Positions 23,775 to 32,241 of a stretch of DNA of 32,767 nucleotides are shown piece by piece. The notes beneath the pieces were generated by a model. That model made no database searches, had not been told where the DNA came from, and worked only from the letters and a program-made list of their open reading frames with translations. The position numbers were made by a program, and so were the translations under genes. The stretch is from Pseudomonas costantinii (GTDB lineage: Bacteria > Pseudomonadota > Gammaproteobacteria > Pseudomonadales > Pseudomonadaceae): contig NZ_MDDR01000011.1 of assembly GCF_001870435.1 (NCBI RefSeq), positions 1 to 32,767 on the forward strand. The letters run 5' to 3'. Within the stretch, counting starts at the first letter, position 1; each line of letters starts with the position of its first letter.

Positions 23775-24670
23775 TTCCCCTGCTGACGCGGGTCGAGGAG
23801 GTCGCGTACACCGTCGCCCAATAAGTTGAACCCGGTTGCTGTAATCAATATCGCGACCCCTGGAAAGGTGGAGTACCACCACTGATCAAGAATGTAGTTG
23901 CGCCCGGTAGCGACCATGGCCCCCCACTCGGCAGTAGGTTGCTGGGCGCCCAAACCGATGAAGCCCAATGCAGAGGCCATCAGGATTGCGCTGCCAATAT
24001 CCAGACTCAGCTGGACCAGGAGTGGTGGCATGGCATTGCGGGCCACATGCCAAATCACCATATGCCAGCGCCCGGCGCCGAAGGTCTCGGCGGCTTTTAC
24101 GTAGCCCATCTGCCGAATGCTCAGGGCCTGACCGCGTGCCAAACGTACATAGAAGGGAATCCGTACCAAGGTAATCGCCAGCATCGCATTGAACAGGCTG
24201 GGGCCTAACGCTGCGGCCAGGGCCATGATCAGCACCAGTGAGGGCACCGATAGCATGATGTCCATCATGCGCATGACCAAGCTGTCAAAGCGTCCGCCAA
24301 TGATGCCTGACATACAGCCCAGCAGGCCGCCCGCCAGGCACGAGGTAAAGGCCACAAACAGGCCGACACCCACTGATTGCTGACTGCCGTACAAGACCCG
24401 GCTGAACAGGTCACGACCGACTTCGTCGGTACCAAACCAATGTTGCGACGAAGGCGCCGCCAAACGTTGGGCCAGGTTCAGCGCATTGGGGTCATGGGGC
24501 GCCAACCAGGGTGCAAAGATCATGACCAGCAGCACGGCCAGCGTGATCAACAGCCCCGCCATGGTCAGGGGGCTTCGACGCAGTTGGTGTGCCAGGTACG
24601 CGAGCTTATCCTTCCAGTTGTTCGCTTGCGGCAACGGCATTACCGCAGGCGCAATAATCGAATCAGACAT
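23771..24670 (-). CDS. ddpC: Dipeptide ABC transporter permease, DdpC type
   Basis: A 299-residue inner-membrane permease. It has about six hydrophobic helices and the amino-terminal DppC segment HDPNALNLAQRLAAPSSQHWFGTDEVGRDLFSRVLYGSQQS. The ATPase-contacting loop is around YVKAAETFGAGRWHMVIWHVARNAMPPLLV. The ATG at 24670 follows the ddpB stop with one base between, and overlaps ddpD at its own end. With DdpB it forms the channel for the dipeptide. Confidence 0.9.
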   Translation of the reverse strand: MSDSIIAPAVMPLPQANNWKDKLAYLAHQLRRSPLTMAGLLITLAVLLVMIFAPWLAPHDPNALNLAQRLAAPSSQHWFGTDEVGRDLFSRVLYGSQQSVGVGLFVAFTSCLAGGLLGCMSGIIGGRFDSLVMRMMDIMLSVPSLVLIMALAAALGPSLFNAMLAITLVRIPFYVRLARGQALSIRQMGYVKAAETFGAGRWHMVIWHVARNAMPPLLVQLSLDIGSAILMASALGFIGLGAQQPTAEWGAMVATGRNYILDQWWYSTFPGVAILITATGFNLLGDGVRDLLDPRQQGK

Positions 24671-24671
24671 T

Positions 24672-25688
24672 TCAGTGGACCTCGCCAATGCGTGGGTCGA
24701 TCAAGCGATACAGCAGATCGATAGTCATGTTGAGCAGCACGTAAATGAACGACACCAGAATGGCGAAGCCCATGACGGCAGGGAAATCCAGCGATTGAAT
24801 CGACTTGACGACGTAGGCGCCCATACCGGGCCAGGCGAACACGGTTTCCGTCAACACTGCGCCATACAGCAGGTCGCCGAGCGTCAAGCCAAGCACAGTG
24901 ATTGACGGAATCAACGCATTGGGCAGCGCATGACGAAGAATCACCGTCCACTTCGATAAGCCGTAGGCCCGCGCAGTTCGTATGTAGTCCTCGCCGAGCT
25001 GGTCAAGCATCGCCGAGCGAATCTGCCGCGCGATGACGCCCAGGTTGACGAACCCCAGGGTTATCGCAGGCAGGATCAGATGTTTGAGTGCGTTGAAGAA
25101 AAGCGCCGTATCACCCGCAATTAACGAATCAATCAGGTAAAAGCCGGTCAGCGTTGGCGGAGGGGTCAACCCCTCATCGAGTCGACCGCTGCCGGGTAGC
25201 CAGTTCAAGTGGCCGTAGAAAACTACGATCAAACCCAGGCCCAGCCAGAATGCTGGCGTGGATATACCGGTAACGGCCAAGGTTCTCGCGATCTGGTCGA
25301 TAAGGCGGTTGTGGTAGACCGCCGATAACACGCCCAGTGGTACGCCCACCAGAATAGACAACGTCAGTGCGGCGAAGGCCAACTCCAGCGTTGCCGGAAA
25401 GAACGCCTGCAAGTCTTCAAGCACGGGGCGGTTGGTTCTTATCGATGTGCCCAAGTCGCCATGAAACAGATCAAGCATGTAACGCCCGTATTGCTGATAC
25501 AGCGGCAAATCCAGGCCTAATTGATGTCGAATATGTTCGACAATCGCATCCGTGGCCCGATCACCCGCGATCAAGCGCGCGGGATCACCGGGGATCAGAT
25601 GGGAAATCGAGAACGTGATCAGTGAAACCCCAAATACCACCAACAGGAGGCCGCCAAGGCGTTTTCGCACTATATTCAGGAAGGCCAT
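24672..25688 (-). CDS. ddpB: Dipeptide ABC transporter permease, DdpB type
   Basis: A 338-residue inner-membrane permease of the DppB type. The amino end IVRKRLGGLLLVVFGVSLITFSISHLIPGDPARLIAGDRAT is characteristic. The ATPase-contacting loop is YIRTARAYGLSKWTVILRHALPNALIPSI. It starts at ATG 25688 after GAGGTG. A 105-bp gap with a GC-rich hairpin separates it from ddpA, a common arrangement that lets the binding protein be made in excess. Confidence 0.9.
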   Translation of the reverse strand: MAFLNIVRKRLGGLLLVVFGVSLITFSISHLIPGDPARLIAGDRATDAIVEHIRHQLGLDLPLYQQYGRYMLDLFHGDLGTSIRTNRPVLEDLQAFFPATLELAFAALTLSILVGVPLGVLSAVYHNRLIDQIARTLAVTGISTPAFWLGLGLIVVFYGHLNWLPGSGRLDEGLTPPPTLTGFYLIDSLIAGDTALFFNALKHLILPAITLGFVNLGVIARQIRSAMLDQLGEDYIRTARAYGLSKWTVILRHALPNALIPSITVLGLTLGDLLYGAVLTETVFAWPGMGAYVVKSIQSLDFPAVMGFAILVSFIYVLLNMTIDLLYRLIDPRIGEVH

Positions 25689-25753
25689 ATGGCACCTCGG
25701 TCACTCTTTAAATGGACAGAGCAAAGCTTCTCGCGGACATGGCATTGCAGCGA

Positions 25754-25772
25754 CCCCGCCCGCGCGGCAGGG
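25754..25772 (-). promoter_or_regulatory. Intercistronic hairpin between ddpA and ddpB
   Basis: CCCCGCC (25754-25760) pairs with GGCAGGG (25766-25772), with one G-T wobble on the minus-strand RNA, around CGCGC. No T run follows, so I read it as a stabilising or attenuating structure that favours ddpA expression, not as a full terminator. Confidence 0.4.
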
Positions 25773-25793
25773 CCGTTTTATAGGGGCAGTGCC

Positions 25794-27350
25794 TTACTTG
25801 GTGATCGTGCCGATGTTGAAAACTTGTTCAAGCATCGGGTTGAACACATAACCTTTGACCTTATCGCTCATCGGCAAGGTGTAGGCCTTCTGGTAGAGGT
25901 AGGCGTAGACGCTGTCGTTCAGCACGATCTTCTGCGCCTCTTGATACAGCTCGACACGCTTGGCCATATCGTTGGTGGTGGCCGACTCACGAATCAGCTT
26001 GTCGACCGCCGGGTTTTCGTACATTGAGCGGTTGCCCGCCAGGCCCTTGAGCTTGGAGTCAAAAAAGAAGTTCATGAACATGTAGGGGTCGGCAAAGTCG
26101 GGGCTCCACGAACCGATGGCGACGTCGAAGTCACCTGTGCCCAAGCGCTCGCGCATGCTGGCGTTGGCCAACTTCTCCATCTTGAGGTTGACGCCTATCG
26201 ATTGCAGGCCTGCTTGCAAGGTCAGGCCGATAGGTTCCCAGTTCGGGTCTTTGTCGGAGTACATGAATGTCAGGTTGCTGACTTTCGGCGATACCTTGGC
26301 CAGGTCAGTTTTGGCTTTAGCCAGGTCCTGCTTCAGCGCCGGCAGCTTGTCGTCATACGCCCACATGCCTTGAGGAATTGGGCCATTCAAGGGTTTGGCC
26401 TTGCCACCCAGGATGCCCTGGATAATGCCGTTGTAGTCGAGCGACTCGATGATTGCACGACGGGCATCCGGGTTGCTCATCGGGGCTTTCTGAGTGTTCA
26501 TATAGAGCATCGTCACGCGCAGCGACGGATAATCACCGACCACAATCCCGGGTTTTTTCGTCAGTTCCTTGAGTTGGTCCTCAGGCATATCTTCGATGAT
26601 ATCCAGGTCGCCATGTTCCAGTTGCAGGCGGCGTACCGAAGCCTCGCCAATGATCTTTACTACTACCTTGTTCAGGGTCGGCTTGGGGCCGGCGTAGTAA
26701 CTGTTCTGTTCCATGGTCAGCGCCTGGCCTTTCTGCCAGTTGACCAGTTTGAAAGCACCAGAGCCTGCTGTGTGCGTCGACAGGTAGGTTTCGGCCCCTT
26801 CAGGCTTTTTGGCAACGTCCGGGTTCACGATCGCGGCACCGTTGTGTGCCAACGTTGAAAGGAACGGCGCGTAAGGCGCTTTCAGGGTAAAGCGCACGGT
26901 CAACGGATCGACGACACTGACTTCCATATCGTCTGGGAAAGCACCGGAAGGGCCTTGTTTAAGCTTCATTACTCGATCAAAGGAAAACTTGACCGCAGCG
27001 GCATTCACCTCGGTTCCGTCATCGAACTTGTTACCTGCCTTGAGCTTGAATTCCCAGGTCAGGTTATCTGCAGAGGTTGACCAACTGCTGGCGAGTTCAC
27101 CTTGCACTTCGGTGCTGCCTTTGCCGTCCTCGACCTTGTACGTAACCAGGCGCTGATAAGCGGGGTAGGTAATTGCCCAGTCATTGTTATCGATGGTGAC
27201 GGCCGGGTCGAGGGTTTGAGGATCGGAAGGTTTGCCGATCATCAAGGTATCCAGGGGCACAGCCGCACTTGCCGATTGCCATGTGCCGAGGCCCATGGCG
27301 GTGAAGAAAACAGCCATCGCCAGATGACGAGGTTTAATGATTGATTTCAT
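25794..27350 (-). CDS. ddpA: Periplasmic dipeptide-binding protein, DdpA type
   Basis: A 518-residue family 5 extracellular solute-binding protein. A signal peptide spans about residues 1-29 (MKSIIKPRHLAMAVFFTAMGLGTWQSASA). The family core follows: MIGKPSDPQTLDPAVTIDNNDWAITYPAYQRLV, LKAGNKFDDGTEVNAAAVKFSFDRV and the peptide-binding lobe LVNWQKGQALTMEQNSYYAGPKP. It would capture D-Ala-D-Ala or a similar dipeptide and deliver it to DdpBC; specificity is inferred from the adjacent DdpX gene. The ATG at 27350 follows AAGGAA. Confidence 0.88.
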   Translation of the reverse strand: MKSIIKPRHLAMAVFFTAMGLGTWQSASAAVPLDTLMIGKPSDPQTLDPAVTIDNNDWAITYPAYQRLVTYKVEDGKGSTEVQGELASSWSTSADNLTWEFKLKAGNKFDDGTEVNAAAVKFSFDRVMKLKQGPSGAFPDDMEVSVVDPLTVRFTLKAPYAPFLSTLAHNGAAIVNPDVAKKPEGAETYLSTHTAGSGAFKLVNWQKGQALTMEQNSYYAGPKPTLNKVVVKIIGEASVRRLQLEHGDLDIIEDMPEDQLKELTKKPGIVVGDYPSLRVTMLYMNTQKAPMSNPDARRAIIESLDYNGIIQGILGGKAKPLNGPIPQGMWAYDDKLPALKQDLAKAKTDLAKVSPKVSNLTFMYSDKDPNWEPIGLTLQAGLQSIGVNLKMEKLANASMRERLGTGDFDVAIGSWSPDFADPYMFMNFFFDSKLKGLAGNRSMYENPAVDKLIRESATTNDMAKRVELYQEAQKIVLNDSVYAYLYQKAYTLPMSDKVKGYVFNPMLEQVFNIGTITK

Positions 27351-27420
27351 GCCGGTTCCTTTATCGTTCGATGTATGGAATTTCAGGTTTTTTATTGGTG
27401 CTATACCGGGCAGTTAAACG

Positions 27421-27508
27421 GGATGCATCAGGGCATCCATGCAGCGCCATTCGTTTTAATCCACAACGTTGGCGGTCTGTTCTAATCCGGGATTCATTGA
27501 TGTCCCGG
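27421..27508 (-). promoter_or_regulatory. Two hairpins in the ddpX-ddpA gap
   Basis: In the 179-bp gap, CCGGGA/TCCCGG (27487-27508, 10-base loop) lies just after the ddpX stop. GGATGC/GCATCC (27421-27438, 6-base loop) lies nearer ddpA. Neither has a T run. They may separate ddpX from ddpABCDF expression or stabilise the transcript. Confidence 0.35.
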
Positions 27509-27529
27509 TCAGGTGTCACGGTTGTTGAG

Positions 27530-28087
27530 TCAATGTGCAGGTGCGATTGACTGATCATCAATCAGTGGGTATGCCTCCGCATGGGGTAGTTCGTAATGCC
27601 ACCATTCGCTGTCTATATAGGTAAATCCGGACGCCAGCATGATGCCTAGCAAGATCAACCTGTTCTGCTGCACGAGAGGCGGAAGATCGACGTGGAACTG
27701 ATGAGACTTTTCTCTCATGTCATCAAAACCGGTTCCCATATCCAACGCATTGCCATTCGCGTCGACCAGCGTGAGATCGACGGCCACGCCGCGACTATGA
27801 TGCGAGCCCAAAGCGGGGTCGCGGACATATTCAGAGTTTGGTAGCGCGTCCCACAATAGATACTGGGCATACGGCGGCCGGTAAGCGTCGAGTACACGAA
27901 GTGTCAAGCCCGCCTGCTGCGCCAGTTGGCTGGCCTTGCGCAGACAGGCCTCCGCATCTGGATGCAACAGGCACCTTGGGTCCTGATAAATCTGTTTGCC
28001 GGCCAAATTATCTGGGCCGGCATACACCAGGTCGATTTCGACTCTCAATGCGTGGGCATCAATTTCGATGAGGGGGTTGTTATTCAC
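27530..28087 (-). CDS. ddpX: D-alanyl-D-alanine dipeptidase, VanX/DdpX type
   Basis: A 185-residue zinc dipeptidase that splits D-Ala-D-Ala into D-alanine. The family motif SxHxxGxAxD is present as SHHSRGVAVD, giving zinc ligands H97 and D104. EWWHYEL gives the catalytic E161 and ligand H164. R70 in DAYRPP corresponds to the conserved active-site arginine of VanX. The start is GTG at 28087, with GGAAC upstream. No signal peptide is visible, so it acts in the cytoplasm after import. It is first in the ddpXABCDF order and lies 44 bp after the RpiR gene. Vancomycin-resistance context (vanHA) is absent, so nutrition or wall recycling is the likely role. Confidence 0.92.
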   Translation of the reverse strand: MNNNPLIEIDAHALRVEIDLVYAGPDNLAGKQIYQDPRCLLHPDAEACLRKASQLAQQAGLTLRVLDAYRPPYAQYLLWDALPNSEYVRDPALGSHHSRGVAVDLTLVDANGNALDMGTGFDDMREKSHQFHVDLPPLVQQNRLILLGIMLASGFTYIDSEWWHYELPHAEAYPLIDDQSIAPAH

Positions 28088-28131
28088 TTCAAAGTTCCAA
28101 TACAGGCGTTAACGTTCAGCCTTGTTATGCA

Positions 28132-28983
28132 TTAATCAAACTGGCCAAATAATTGTTGCAGCTCACGATTTTTGGACAATCGCTCATCGAGACCATCACC
28201 GTAGTGTTCAGCGACAGCGGAAACAATGAGGTTCAGTAAGCAGGAGAGCGGTGCCAGAGAGTCCCAGAACTGCCCAACGTCCGAGTCCAGTTGAAGCAGA
28301 TCGTGCGGATAATCACGTGCCCATGGGCATTGAAAGTCGGTAATGAAGGCCAATGGCAGCTTTTGTTGATCGGCGACATTGCAGAAGGTTCGAGCAACGG
28401 CCGAGTACATACGAAAGTCTGCAATCACGGCATACGGATTTTCGAACTGAGAGTTCAATGACTCTGCATAGGTACCTGACAAACCGTCAACGTAATAGAC
28501 CTTAGGCCTGATGTACTCCAAGTGACTGAAGAAGGCGTTCAAGATGCCGCGAGTCGACTGGATACCTACGATAAAAACAGCGTCTGCGGTGCAAAGCTTG
28601 TCGACGATCCGAGAGAACGTGGTGCCACGAGCCAGCGCATAAACCCGCTGGATGGCTTCAAGTTCTCGCTTCATTGATCTCTCGAGCGTATCGCCATGGA
28701 TCTTTTCCTCACGGAAAGCCCCCAGCCTGTCGGTGAGGACCCAGGCACTGCCTTCATCGTCACGCAAGCTTTTCTTCACATCGTCAATGTTGCGGTAACC
28801 CAACGAACGTAAGAACCGCCCAACCGATATCCCGGTTGTTTCCGTCTGCTGGGCGATGCTGTCAGCGGTCTCGAAGGGCAGTTTCTGCGGATTAGCCAGC
28901 AGGTAACCCGCAATCCGTTTACCCGTCGGAGTGAGGTCGGCAAACCTCTGGTTCAGCATCTCTAGGAAACCAATGTTATCCAT
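28132..28983 (-). CDS. RpiR/MurR-family regulator of the ddp operon
   Basis: A 283-residue regulator. The amino-terminal HTH_6 domain (residues about 1-77) includes LTPTGKRIAGYLLANPQKLPFETADSIAQQTETTGISVGRFLRSLGY. A SIS sugar-isomerase-like sensor domain (about 120-260) includes DAVFIVGIQSTRGILNAFFSHL. Relatives such as MurR respond to amino-sugar phosphates of peptidoglycan; this fits a D-Ala-D-Ala operon but the ligand is inferred. It is read in the same direction as ddpX and probably belongs to the operon. A palindrome at 29052-29069 upstream is the candidate operator. Confidence 0.88.
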   Translation of the reverse strand: MDNIGFLEMLNQRFADLTPTGKRIAGYLLANPQKLPFETADSIAQQTETTGISVGRFLRSLGYRNIDDVKKSLRDDEGSAWVLTDRLGAFREEKIHGDTLERSMKRELEAIQRVYALARGTTFSRIVDKLCTADAVFIVGIQSTRGILNAFFSHLEYIRPKVYYVDGLSGTYAESLNSQFENPYAVIADFRMYSAVARTFCNVADQQKLPLAFITDFQCPWARDYPHDLLQLDSDVGQFWDSLAPLSCLLNLIVSAVAEHYGDGLDERLSKNRELQQLFGQFD

Positions 28984-29051
28984 GAAAATATCCGCAGAAA
29001 TATCAATCAGGCCTATCGACGAATGTTATTTCAGGATCATTTGTCGGCTAT

Positions 29052-29069
29052 GTGTTATCAACATAACAC
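29052..29069. promoter_or_regulatory. Palindrome upstream of the RpiR gene
   Basis: GTGTTAT (29052-29058) and ATAACAC (29063-29069) are perfect 7-base arms around CAAC, 68 bp upstream of the regulator start. A second short dyad, CGAA-AAAA-TTCG, directly abuts it. It is a likely operator for the ddp regulator. Confidence 0.55.
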
Positions 29070-29237
29070 GAAAAAATTCGTATGTTCCAGGGTTTTTTTA
29101 GGGTGTTGAACGCTTTGATTTGAAGTGCCCCAGGTCAGCGCACGCGCCGTGAAAATGCGTGATTCAGGTGCAAAAAAAGCGTGGTAAAGGGCGTGATTGA
29201 CGCGCTGGGCGGCATCTGGTGTGTTTGGCTAAAGACT

Positions 29238-29858
29238 TCAGCGTTTACTGAACGCCAGCCGCGCGGCAAACAACACAAAGATCATCCCAGTGGTGCGGTC
29301 CATCCACTGGATGACCTTTTCCCGGCGCAGAAAGCCGGACAGCGGCTGAGTCGCACCAATCAACACCAGCGACCACAGCAGCCCCAATACCACATGGATG
29401 CTCACCAGGCCGAAGGTCCAGGCAATCATCGAATGGCCTTGGGGGATGAACTGCGGCAGGAAGGACACGTAGAAAATCCCCACCTTGGGGTTCAGTGCAT
29501 TGCCCAACATGCCTTTGAGGAACCAGTTGCTATTGGGCTTGCCGTCGGACTCGACAGGCGACAGTGAGCGGCGCGGGCGCAGCAGCATGTTCAAGCCCAG
29601 CCAGGCCAGGTAAGCGGCGCCGCAATACTTGAGCAGGTTGAACGCCACCTCCGATACCGCAATCAACGCGCCCAGGCCAAAGGCGACAGCCGCACCCCAT
29701 AACAAACAACCGGCGTTGATACCGAGGGTGGCCTGTAGCGCCTGGCGCTTGCCTTCGACCGTGGCGGTCCTGAGCACCAGTGCGGTATCGAGCCCCGGGG
29801 TGAGCGTCAGCAAGGTGGCGGCGAAGGTAAAGGCGAGGAGGTTATCGGTGATGGACAT
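29238..29858 (-). CDS. LysE/RhtB-family amino-acid exporter
   Basis: A 206-residue inner-membrane protein with about six hydrophobic helices. Family signatures are TPGLDTALVLRTATVEGKRQALQATLGINAGCLLWGAAVAFGLGAL and FLKGMLGNALNPKVGIFYVSFLPQFI. It would export an amino acid or derivative using the proton gradient; the substrate is unknown. It is a single gene diverging from the OsmC-YcaO gene across 135 bp. Confidence 0.9.
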   Translation of the reverse strand: MSITDNLLAFTFAATLLTLTPGLDTALVLRTATVEGKRQALQATLGINAGCLLWGAAVAFGLGALIAVSEVAFNLLKYCGAAYLAWLGLNMLLRPRRSLSPVESDGKPNSNWFLKGMLGNALNPKVGIFYVSFLPQFIPQGHSMIAWTFGLVSIHVVLGLLWSLVLIGATQPLSGFLRREKVIQWMDRTTGMIFVLFAARLAFSKR

Positions 29859-29993
29859 GGGCCGATGTCTTCAAGGTGAGGAGGGTGGAAGTTAGCACCG
29901 ATCGGCAGCCAAGACGGAAAACCCTGAGACTTCCCGGCGAAAATCTTCATAATGGCGGCCAATTTGTTTAGCTCGATATTCTGGTGTGCCCGC

Positions 29994-32192
29994 ATGGAAA
30001 TTAAGGTCAACTTTCTCGACAACCTTCGACTTGAAGCCAAGTTCGATGATTTCACGGTGATTGCCGACCAACCGATTCGCTACAAAGGCGACGGTTCGGC
30101 ACCGGGGCCGTTCGATTACTTCCTGGCTTCGTCGGCGTTGTGTGCGGCGTACTTTGTAAAGTTGTACTGCGAAACGCGCAATATCCCCACGGACAATATT
30201 CGCCTGTCGCAGAACAACATCGTTGATCCGGAAAACCGCTACAACCAGATCTTCAAAATCCAGGTCGAGTTACCGGCAGATATCTCCGATAAGGACCGCC
30301 AGGGCATCCTGCGTTCCATCGACCGTTGCACCGTAAAGAAGGTGGTGCAGGCCGGGCCGGAGTTTGTCATTGAAGAAGTGGAAAACCTGGACGCAGATGC
30401 CCAGGCGCTGTTGATGCCCAACTCCACGTCAGAAGCGGGCACCTACATCGCGGGTAAAGACCTGCCGCTGGAACAGACCATCGCCAACATGTCGGGCATC
30501 CTGGCCGGCCTGGGCATGAAGATTGAAATCGCCTCGTGGCGCAACATCGTGCCCAACGTCTGGTCGTTGCATATCCGCGATGCACACTCGCCGATGTGCT
30601 TCACCAACGGCAAGGGCGCGACCAAGGAAGGTGCCTTGGCGTCGGCGCTGGGCGAGTTTATCGAGCGGCTCAACTGCAACTTCTTCTACAACGATCAGTT
30701 CTGGGGCGAAGAGCTCGCCAACGCGCCGTTCGTGCATTACCCGGACGAGCGCTGGTTTCAGCCTGGCCGCAAAGATGAGCTGCCGACGGAAATCCTCGAC
30801 GCCTACTGCCTGAAGATCTACAACCGTGATGGCGAATTGCGTGGTTCCCACCTGTTCGACACCAACTCCGGGAATGAAGAGCGTGGCATCGTTTCGCTGC
30901 CGTTCGTACGCCAGTCGGACGGCGAGGTGGTGTACTTCCCATCGAACCTGATCGAAAACCTTTACCTCAGCAACGGTATGAGCGCGGGTAACACCCTGGC
31001 CGAAGCCCAGGTGCAGTGCCTGTCGGAAATCTTCGAGCGCGCGGTCAAACGCGAAATCATCGAAGGTGAATTTGCACTGCCGGATGTGCCCGCCGACGTG
31101 TTGGCGAAGTACCCAAGTATTCTGGCAGGCATTCAAGGGCTGGAAGCCCAAGGCTTCCCGGTGCTGGTCAAGGATGCGTCCCTGGGCGGTGAGTTCCCGG
31201 TGATGTGCGTGACCTTGATGAACCCGCGCACCGGTGGCGTGTTCGCCTCGTTCGGCGCGCACCCAAGCCTGGAAGTGGCGCTGGAACGCAGCCTCACCGA
31301 ATTGCTGCAAGGCCGCAGTTTCGAAGGCTTGAACGATTTGCCGCAGCCGACCTTTGAAGGTCACGCGGTGACTGAGCCGAACAACTTCGTCGAGCACTTT
31401 ATCGACTCCAGCGGTGTCGTGTCATGGCGCTTCTTCAGCGCGCAGTCGGATTACGAGTTTGTCGAATGGGACTTCTCAGGCGAAGGTGAAGACTCCAACG
31501 TCCAGGAAGCCGCGACTTTGTTCGGCATTCTCGAAGGTATGGGCAAAGAGTCCTACATGGCGGTGTACGAGCATCTCGGCGCAACCGCCTGCCGTATCCT
31601 GGTGCCGGATTACTCGGAAATCTACCCGGTAGACGACCTGATCTGGGATAACACCAACAAGGCCCTGTTCTTCCGCGCTGATATCCTCAACCTGCACAGC
31701 CTCAGCGATGACGACCTGAAGGCGCTGGCTGAACGTCTGGTGGAAAGCGAGCTGGACGACTACACCGATATCACCACACTGATCGGTATCGAGTTTGACG
31801 ACAACACCGCATGGGGTCAGCTGACGATCCTGGAGTTGAAGCTGCTGATCTACCTCGCCTTGCAGCAATATGAAGAGGCGAAAGAGTGCGTGGAGATGTT
31901 CTTGCAGTACAACGACAACACCGCTGAGCGTGGCTTGTTCTACCAGGCGGTGAATGCGGTGCTGGAGATGCATTTGGACGAGGACTTGGAGCTCGAAGAC
32001 TACGAGGCTAACTTCCGCCGGATGTTTGGCAATGAGCGGATGGATGCGGTGATTGGTTCGGTCAACGGCAGCGTGCGTTTCTATGGGCTGACGCCGACCA
32101 GCATGAAGCTGGAAGGGTTGGACCGGCATTTGCGGTTGATTGAAAGCTACAAGAAGCTGCACAGCGCGCGGGCCAACATAACGTCTGCCTGA
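29994..32192 (+). CDS. OsmC-YcaO fusion protein with TPR-like tail
   Basis: A 732-residue three-part protein. Residues about 1-140 form an OsmC domain with the redox pair C50 (SSALCAAYF) and C112 (IDRCTVKK), as in organic-peroxide reductases. Residues about 165-570 form a YcaO ATP-dependent domain with acidic ATP/Mg motifs in GKGATKEGALASALGEFIERL and AEAQVQCLSEIFERAVKREII. No Pro-rich carboxy-terminal motif of azoline-forming YcaO proteins is seen. The final ~110 residues are helical and TPR-like (LLIYLALQQYEEAKECVEMFLQY). The ATG at 29994 starts the OsmC domain exactly. E. coli YcaO aids RimO methylthiolation of ribosomal protein S12; whether that holds here is unknown. It is a single gene with no toxin, precursor or maturase beside it. 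Confidence 0.92.
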   Translation: MEIKVNFLDNLRLEAKFDDFTVIADQPIRYKGDGSAPGPFDYFLASSALCAAYFVKLYCETRNIPTDNIRLSQNNIVDPENRYNQIFKIQVELPADISDKDRQGILRSIDRCTVKKVVQAGPEFVIEEVENLDADAQALLMPNSTSEAGTYIAGKDLPLEQTIANMSGILAGLGMKIEIASWRNIVPNVWSLHIRDAHSPMCFTNGKGATKEGALASALGEFIERLNCNFFYNDQFWGEELANAPFVHYPDERWFQPGRKDELPTEILDAYCLKIYNRDGELRGSHLFDTNSGNEERGIVSLPFVRQSDGEVVYFPSNLIENLYLSNGMSAGNTLAEAQVQCLSEIFERAVKREIIEGEFALPDVPADVLAKYPSILAGIQGLEAQGFPVLVKDASLGGEFPVMCVTLMNPRTGGVFASFGAHPSLEVALERSLTELLQGRSFEGLNDLPQPTFEGHAVTEPNNFVEHFIDSSGVVSWRFFSAQSDYEFVEWDFSGEGEDSNVQEAATLFGILEGMGKESYMAVYEHLGATACRILVPDYSEIYPVDDLIWDNTNKALFFRADILNLHSLSDDDLKALAERLVESELDDYTDITTLIGIEFDDNTAWGQLTILELKLLIYLALQQYEEAKECVEMFLQYNDNTAERGLFYQAVNAVLEMHLDEDLELEDYEANFRRMFGNERMDAVIGSVNGSVRFYGLTPTSMKLEGLDRHLRLIESYKKLHSARANITSA

Positions 32193-32241
32193 TGCAGGCC
32201 TAATGTGGGAGCAACTGTCTTGGCCATTTTTTAGGTGGATT

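Noticed and set aside
27530..28087. Vancomycin-resistance (vanHAX) cluster
   Set aside because: The VanX-like gene has no vanH or vanA partner and sits with dipeptide transport genes, so it is the ddp nutritional/recycling type.
30429..31397. A 322-codon minus-strand frame opposite the OsmC-YcaO gene
   Set aside because: It is antisense to a conserved multi-domain protein and has no recognisable motif.
29994..32192. RiPP (azoline or thioamide peptide) gene cluster around the YcaO protein
   Set aside because: No precursor peptide, dehydrogenase, TfuA-like or export gene lies nearby, and the OsmC fusion marks a stand-alone pseudomonad family.
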